From assembly GCA_030152225.1 (NCBI GenBank), contig JASLHL010000257.1:1-8022 (forward strand): a stretch of 8,022 nt of DNA. The letters run 5' to 3'. This document shows, in pieces, positions 5,061 through 8,022 of the stretch. Position 1 is the stretch's first letter, and every line of letters starts with the position of its first letter. The position numbers were made by a program, and so were the translations under genes. Under the pieces are notes generated by a model that was not told the DNA's origin, ran no database searches, and saw only the letters and a list, made by a program, of their open reading frames with translations. This DNA comes from Flavobacterium sp. Its GTDB lineage: Bacteria; Bacteroidota; Bacteroidia; Flavobacteriales; Flavobacteriaceae.

Positions 5061-5798
5061 TTATAATTGTACTTTAAATTCTAATTCTACTTCAATCATA
5101 GCAAGTAGTGCTGGTGGTAAACCAGTTGCTAAGTCGGGTACTAAAATTGGTATCAAGGCAGCAAATTGATCGCCTTTTGCTTTGATTACTAGTTTATCCT
5201 CTGTCAATGTCGCTACATTTACTTTCATCTCCTGATCAAATAAGGTAAAGGTCAATTGGTTTGTTGCTGAATTTAATGCCCAGCTAGAACCTGTTGTTGT
5301 TACGGCACAACTTTCATCGTGTAAATTAAACCTCACTTGTTCTGTATCATTGAAAACGAGTGTATCATCGTCGCAATTTTCTTGTTTAGGATAAGGCATG
5401 GAAATGGGATCACCTGCTGGCATTCCTACATTTACATGCACCGGAACCCAAGTTTTTCTTATAGAAACAGCTGCTTGCTCCACGTTGATAGTAATTTCAT
5501 TACTATCGTTATATCCTTCTTTCTTAGCGACCACTTTATATGTGCCAGCTGTAGTAAAGGTAAAAGGATTCGTCACTTGCTTGCCATCTACATAAATAAG
5601 ACTGCCTTCTACCGTTGTACTTCCAACAGCAACCACAAAGGCAACTTCCTCATTTACAGCCACTGTATTTCCTTTTAATGTCTTTAATTCAAGCGTTTGC
5701 ATTTGCTTTTTTTCTGAACTATTATCATCACTACTACAAGAAACTGTTCCTGTAAGCACAAGGGCTAGTAATGAAAAAGAAAGCATAATTTTTTTCAT
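5061..5798 (-). CDS. lipoprotein with Ig-like domain and probable lipocalin-like C-terminal domain
   Basis: The 245-residue precursor has a type II signal peptide, with a KK start, a hydrophobic core and lipobox GTVSC, so Cys21 should be lipidated. The next residues, SSDD, resemble the Ser-Asp-Asp export signal described for surface-exposed lipoproteins in Flavobacteria, so an outer-membrane, outward-facing location is inferred. Residues about 37-107 read as a beta-sandwich of Ig-like/PKD type (YVDGKQV, FTTAGTYKVVAKKEGY). Residues about 115-245 resemble Bacteroidota lipocalin-like domains: W117, the paired cysteines C142 and C164 (probably a disulfide), SSWALN...NQLTFTL and a closing beta strand. 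The ligand is unknown. It has its own -7 element and terminator, so it is monocistronic. Confidence 0.82.
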   Translation of the reverse strand: MKKIMLSFSLLALVLTGTVSCSSDDNSSEKKQMQTLELKTLKGNTVAVNEEVAFVVAVGSTTVEGSLIYVDGKQVTNPFTFTTAGTYKVVAKKEGYNDSNEITINVEQAAVSIRKTWVPVHVNVGMPAGDPISMPYPKQENCDDDTLVFNDTEQVRFNLHDESCAVTTTGSSWALNSATNQLTFTLFDQEMKVNVATLTEDKLVIKAKGDQFAALIPILVPDLATGLPPALLAMIEVELEFKVQL

Positions 5799-5820
5799 AC
5801 GTTTATTTTTGGTTAACTTT

Positions 5821-5828
5821 CAAATATA
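5821..5828 (-). promoter_or_regulatory. -7 element of the Ig-like lipoprotein gene
   Basis: TATATTTG on the minus strand is a perfect TAnnTTTG and lies 22 bases upstream of the ATG, the same spacing class as glnS and gltX. The upstream region is A/T-rich with no distinct -33 element. Confidence 0.65.
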
Positions 5829-5876
5829 CAACTTATTACTTATTTTTTTTAAAAATAATTAACGTTGAAATATTAT

Positions 5877-6380
5877 TTATTTAACAAAAAGGAAATGAAC
5901 AAAATAGCGTTCTTTTTCTTTTATTTCTTTCACTTCTGGAATAAAGGGAATTAAATCTGCTGCGACCTGCTCTAAACCAATCGACACTTCCAATTCATTG
6001 GTAGATTTGTGCAGTAGGATGGTTTTTAGGGTACGATTATCCGCTATTTGTATCCCTAATTCTTCCAATTTGTGGTACCATATAAAAGGGGAACTCTTCG
6101 CTTGACCTAAGCTGTCATAAGCCTGAAATACACCCGTAAAATCTTTGTTTAACACCACTACATCCGCAGAATTACCAAAACTGCTATACTCTTTTTTAAC
6201 TACTGCTTGGCCGAGCAGTCGTTTTATCGTAATGGATTGTGGTTTCCATTCTCCTACCAGGTGTTTTTGAATAAAATTAGTCCATTCATTTTGCGCTCTT
6301 TCTTCTGTATTGGCTTCATCGTTCGCACAAGAAGAAAGCAAGAGGGCAACAATCCCTAAACTAACCAGTGATTTTTTCAT
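5877..6380 (-). CDS. small lipoprotein, probably lipocalin-like
   Basis: The 167-residue precursor has a type II signal peptide with lipobox LLSSC, giving lipidation at Cys18, followed by ANDEANTEE, an acidic tether. The mature part contains LVGEWKPQSITIKR (41-54), like the first strand of Bacteroidota lipocalin-like proteins (G-x-W), then VVVLNKDFTGVF and SSPFIWYHKLEELGIQI, which fit the repeated beta-strand and Trp pattern of that family. The C-terminus AADLIPFIPEV...FVHFLFVK resembles AALIPILVPDL...VELEFKVQL in the next lipoprotein downstream, so the two may be diverged relatives. No enzymatic motif is visible. The gene has its own -7 element. The gap to the downstream lipoprotein is 78 bases, with only a weak A/T-rich hairpin as a possible terminator. 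Confidence 0.72.
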   Translation of the reverse strand: MKKSLVSLGIVALLLSSCANDEANTEERAQNEWTNFIQKHLVGEWKPQSITIKRLLGQAVVKKEYSSFGNSADVVVLNKDFTGVFQAYDSLGQAKSSPFIWYHKLEELGIQIADNRTLKTILLHKSTNELEVSIGLEQVAADLIPFIPEVKEIKEKERYFVHFLFVK

Positions 6381-6421
6381 TAAATTTCAATTTTAAAATT
6401 AAAAATACGCCTTATTTTTTA

Positions 6422-6429
6422 CAAATGTA
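6422..6429 (-). promoter_or_regulatory. -7 element of the small lipoprotein gene
   Basis: TACATTTG on the minus strand matches TAnnTTTG. It lies between the gltX terminator and the lipoprotein start, 41 bases before the ATG, so this transcript would have a longer leader (about 35 bases) than its neighbours. Confidence 0.6.
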
Positions 6430-6444
6430 GTACACCTTTCTTTT

Positions 6445-6478
6445 AAAAAAGAAAAGAGAGCTGTTGAGCTCTCTTTTT
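6445..6478 (-). terminator. intrinsic terminator of gltX
   Basis: The 11-bp stem 6452-6462 pairs with 6467-6477 around the loop GTTG. Its core is GAGAGCT/AGCTCTC. In the minus direction it is followed by TTTTCTTTTTT. It begins three bases after the gltX stop codon. Confidence 0.86.
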
Positions 6479-6480
6479 AC

Positions 6481-7992
6481 TTATAGTGTTGCAATTGCTT
6501 GCTTGATTCTCTTTAGCGTTTCGTCTTTGCCAATTAGTTCAATGATTTGAAATAAATCAGGGCCTTTAAGCGCGCCAACTACACCTACGCGTAGCGGTTG
6601 CATCACTTTACCCATACCAATTTCTTGTTCATTGATCCACGCTTTTACCACTGTTTCAATCGTATCAGCTTCAAACGTATCAATTCCCTCGATCACTTCC
6701 GCTACTTGTTGCATGATAGCTGATGTATCTTCTTTCCAGTTTTTCAATGCTTTTGGATCGTATTCGGTTGGTGCTTGGAAAAAGAAATCACTCAATTCGT
6801 AAAAATCAGATACAAACGTAGCGCGTTCTTTAATTAATCGGGTGACTTGCTCCACATAAGCATCTGTCACTTGAATTCCCTTTTCTTTCAAGATCACTTG
6901 AAAGGCTTGGGCTAGATCTGCGTCTTTTTGTTGTTTTAAGTAGTGCTGATTGAACCATTTGTTCTTTTCTGGATCGAACTTAGCTCCTGCTTTATGCACG
7001 CGTCCTAGGTCAAATTTTGCTACTAATTCTTCTAGTGAAAAGATTTCTTGGTCTGTTCCATCATTCCATCCCAACAGCGCTAAAAAGTTGAGTACTGTTT
7101 CTGGGTAGAATCCTCTTTCGCGATAACCTGATGATTTTTCGCCCGAAATAGGATCTTGCCAGTCTAATGGAAATACAGGGAATCCCAACTTATCTCCATC
7201 TCTTTTAGACAGTTTTCCGTTTCCTACTGGTTTTAAAATTAAGGGTAGGTGTGCAAATTTTGGTGCTTCCCATCCAAATGCCTTGTACAACAATTCGTGT
7301 AAAGGCATCGAAGGTAACCATTCTTCACCGCGAATAACGTGAGAGGTTTCCATCAAATGGTCATCGACAATATTGGCCAGGTGATAGGTCGGCATCCCAT
7401 CGCTTTTGAACAATACCTTATCATCTAATAAATTCGTTTCGAATTTAATATCTCCACGGATGATATCATTCAAAAAAAGCGTTTCGTCCACAGGTGTTTT
7501 GAAGCGGATAACATAAGGCACATCCGTAGCAATCAACTGATCTACCTCTTCTTTTGATAGCTTTAAAGAGGTTTTTAACGCTTCTCTATTGCTGTGATTA
7601 TAAATAAATGTTTGCCCAGCTTCTTCAGCCTTTTTGCGCAATTCATCTAATTCTTCTGCTGTATCAAACGCATAATACGCCCATCCTGTTTTAATTAATT
7701 GATCGGCATATTGCTTGTATAATGCTTTGCGTTCACTTTGTCTGTAAGGTCCAAACTTCTCGTTTTTTCCCATTGTTTCATCTGGAGAAATACCCAACCA
7801 TTCTAATGCTTCCAGAATATAGGCTTCTGCTCCTGGGACGAATCTATTTTGATCGGTATCTTCAATTCTCACATAAAAAACACCGTTATTCTGTTTAGCA
7901 AATAAATAATTAAATAATGCTGTTCTAACACCACCAATGTGTAAAGGTCCTGTTGGACTAGGTGCAAAACGCACGCGAACTTGATTAGCCAT
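6481..7992 (-). CDS. gltX: glutamyl-tRNA synthetase
   Basis: This is a cytoplasmic class I aminoacyl-tRNA synthetase that attaches glutamate to tRNA-Glu. Its 503 residues compare with about 470-500 in most bacteria. RFAPSPTGPLHIGGVRTALFNYL (8-30, in part) contains the HIGH-type motif HIGG (18-21), and the KMSKS-type motif is KLSKR (260-264). The connective region includes RIEDTDQNR, LLDDKVLFKSDGMPTYHLAN and HVIRGEEWLPS. After KLSKR comes an insertion (about 269-290, FPVFPLDWQDPISGEKSSGY) that I associate with Bacteroidota GluRS. The C-X-C zinc ligands of E. coli GluRS are absent near 106-109 (YYAF), so this is a zinc-free form. Because glnS is present, the enzyme need not mischarge tRNA-Gln and is expected to be discriminating; this is inferred, not read from residues. 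The start is fixed by the conserved N-terminus. It is monocistronic, with its own terminator. Confidence 0.98.
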   Translation of the reverse strand: MANQVRVRFAPSPTGPLHIGGVRTALFNYLFAKQNNGVFYVRIEDTDQNRFVPGAEAYILEALEWLGISPDETMGKNEKFGPYRQSERKALYKQYADQLIKTGWAYYAFDTAEELDELRKKAEEAGQTFIYNHSNREALKTSLKLSKEEVDQLIATDVPYVIRFKTPVDETLFLNDIIRGDIKFETNLLDDKVLFKSDGMPTYHLANIVDDHLMETSHVIRGEEWLPSMPLHELLYKAFGWEAPKFAHLPLILKPVGNGKLSKRDGDKLGFPVFPLDWQDPISGEKSSGYRERGFYPETVLNFLALLGWNDGTDQEIFSLEELVAKFDLGRVHKAGAKFDPEKNKWFNQHYLKQQKDADLAQAFQVILKEKGIQVTDAYVEQVTRLIKERATFVSDFYELSDFFFQAPTEYDPKALKNWKEDTSAIMQQVAEVIEGIDTFEADTIETVVKAWINEQEIGMGKVMQPLRVGVVGALKGPDLFQIIELIGKDETLKRIKQAIATL

Positions 7993-8012
7993 TTTGATTC
8001 ATTATATTTTTA

Positions 8013-8020
8013 CAAAGATA
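8013..8020 (-). promoter_or_regulatory. -7 element of gltX
   Basis: TATCTTTG on the minus strand is a TAnnTTTG match 20 bases upstream of the gltX ATG. The -33 element would lie beyond the window edge, so only half of the promoter is visible. Confidence 0.65.
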
Positions 8021-8022
8021 CT

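Noticed and set aside
5337..5678. Plus-strand frames inside the Ig-like lipoprotein gene
   Set aside because: Two overlapping frames with low-quality sequence lie opposite a gene with a convincing signal peptide and domains.

Overview
The window looks like a chromosomal segment of a low-GC member of the Flavobacteriaceae (Bacteroidota). Supporting signs are Bacteroidota-type -7 elements (TAnnTTTG) ahead of most transcription units, almost no Shine-Dalgarno sequences, lipoprotein signal peptides with acidic residues just after the cysteine, and a GluRS with the insertion after its KMSKS-like motif that I associate with Bacteroidota. A genus such as Myroides is plausible but cannot be shown from this sequence alone.

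Layout. Positions 1-500 hold two minus-strand tRNA genes, Pro(TGG) and Cys(GCA). Each has its own promoter, and the space between them holds a terminator and a heptamer tandem repeat that fits a G-quadruplex pattern. Next is a divergent pair: folB (folate synthesis, minus) and glnS (glutaminyl-tRNA synthetase, plus). After the glnS terminator comes a three-gene plus-strand cassette of small envelope proteins: a YtxH-type protein, a two-helix holin-like/YqjE-like membrane protein, and a small basic protein. A strong terminator closes it. A 310-base convergent intergenic region follows, with a second terminator for the opposite strand and a pair of imperfect direct repeats. The rest of the window is on the minus strand: a stomatin/HIR-like SPFH membrane protein, two lipoproteins with probable lipocalin-like domains, and gltX (glutamyl-tRNA synthetase).

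Function. Most of this is housekeeping: translation (two tRNAs, GlnRS, GluRS), folate synthesis and cell-envelope proteins. GlnRS and GluRS together imply direct glutaminylation of tRNA-Gln. Genes are mostly single transcription units with their own terminators; the small-protein cassette is the only clear operon. I see no CRISPR array, transposase, phage module, toxin-antitoxin pair or defence system. The most interesting parts are the YtxH/holin-like cassette, which resembles enterobacterial yqjD-yqjE-yqjK, the resemblance of the SPFH protein to plant HIR proteins, the heptamer repeat, and the repeats in the convergent intergenic region.
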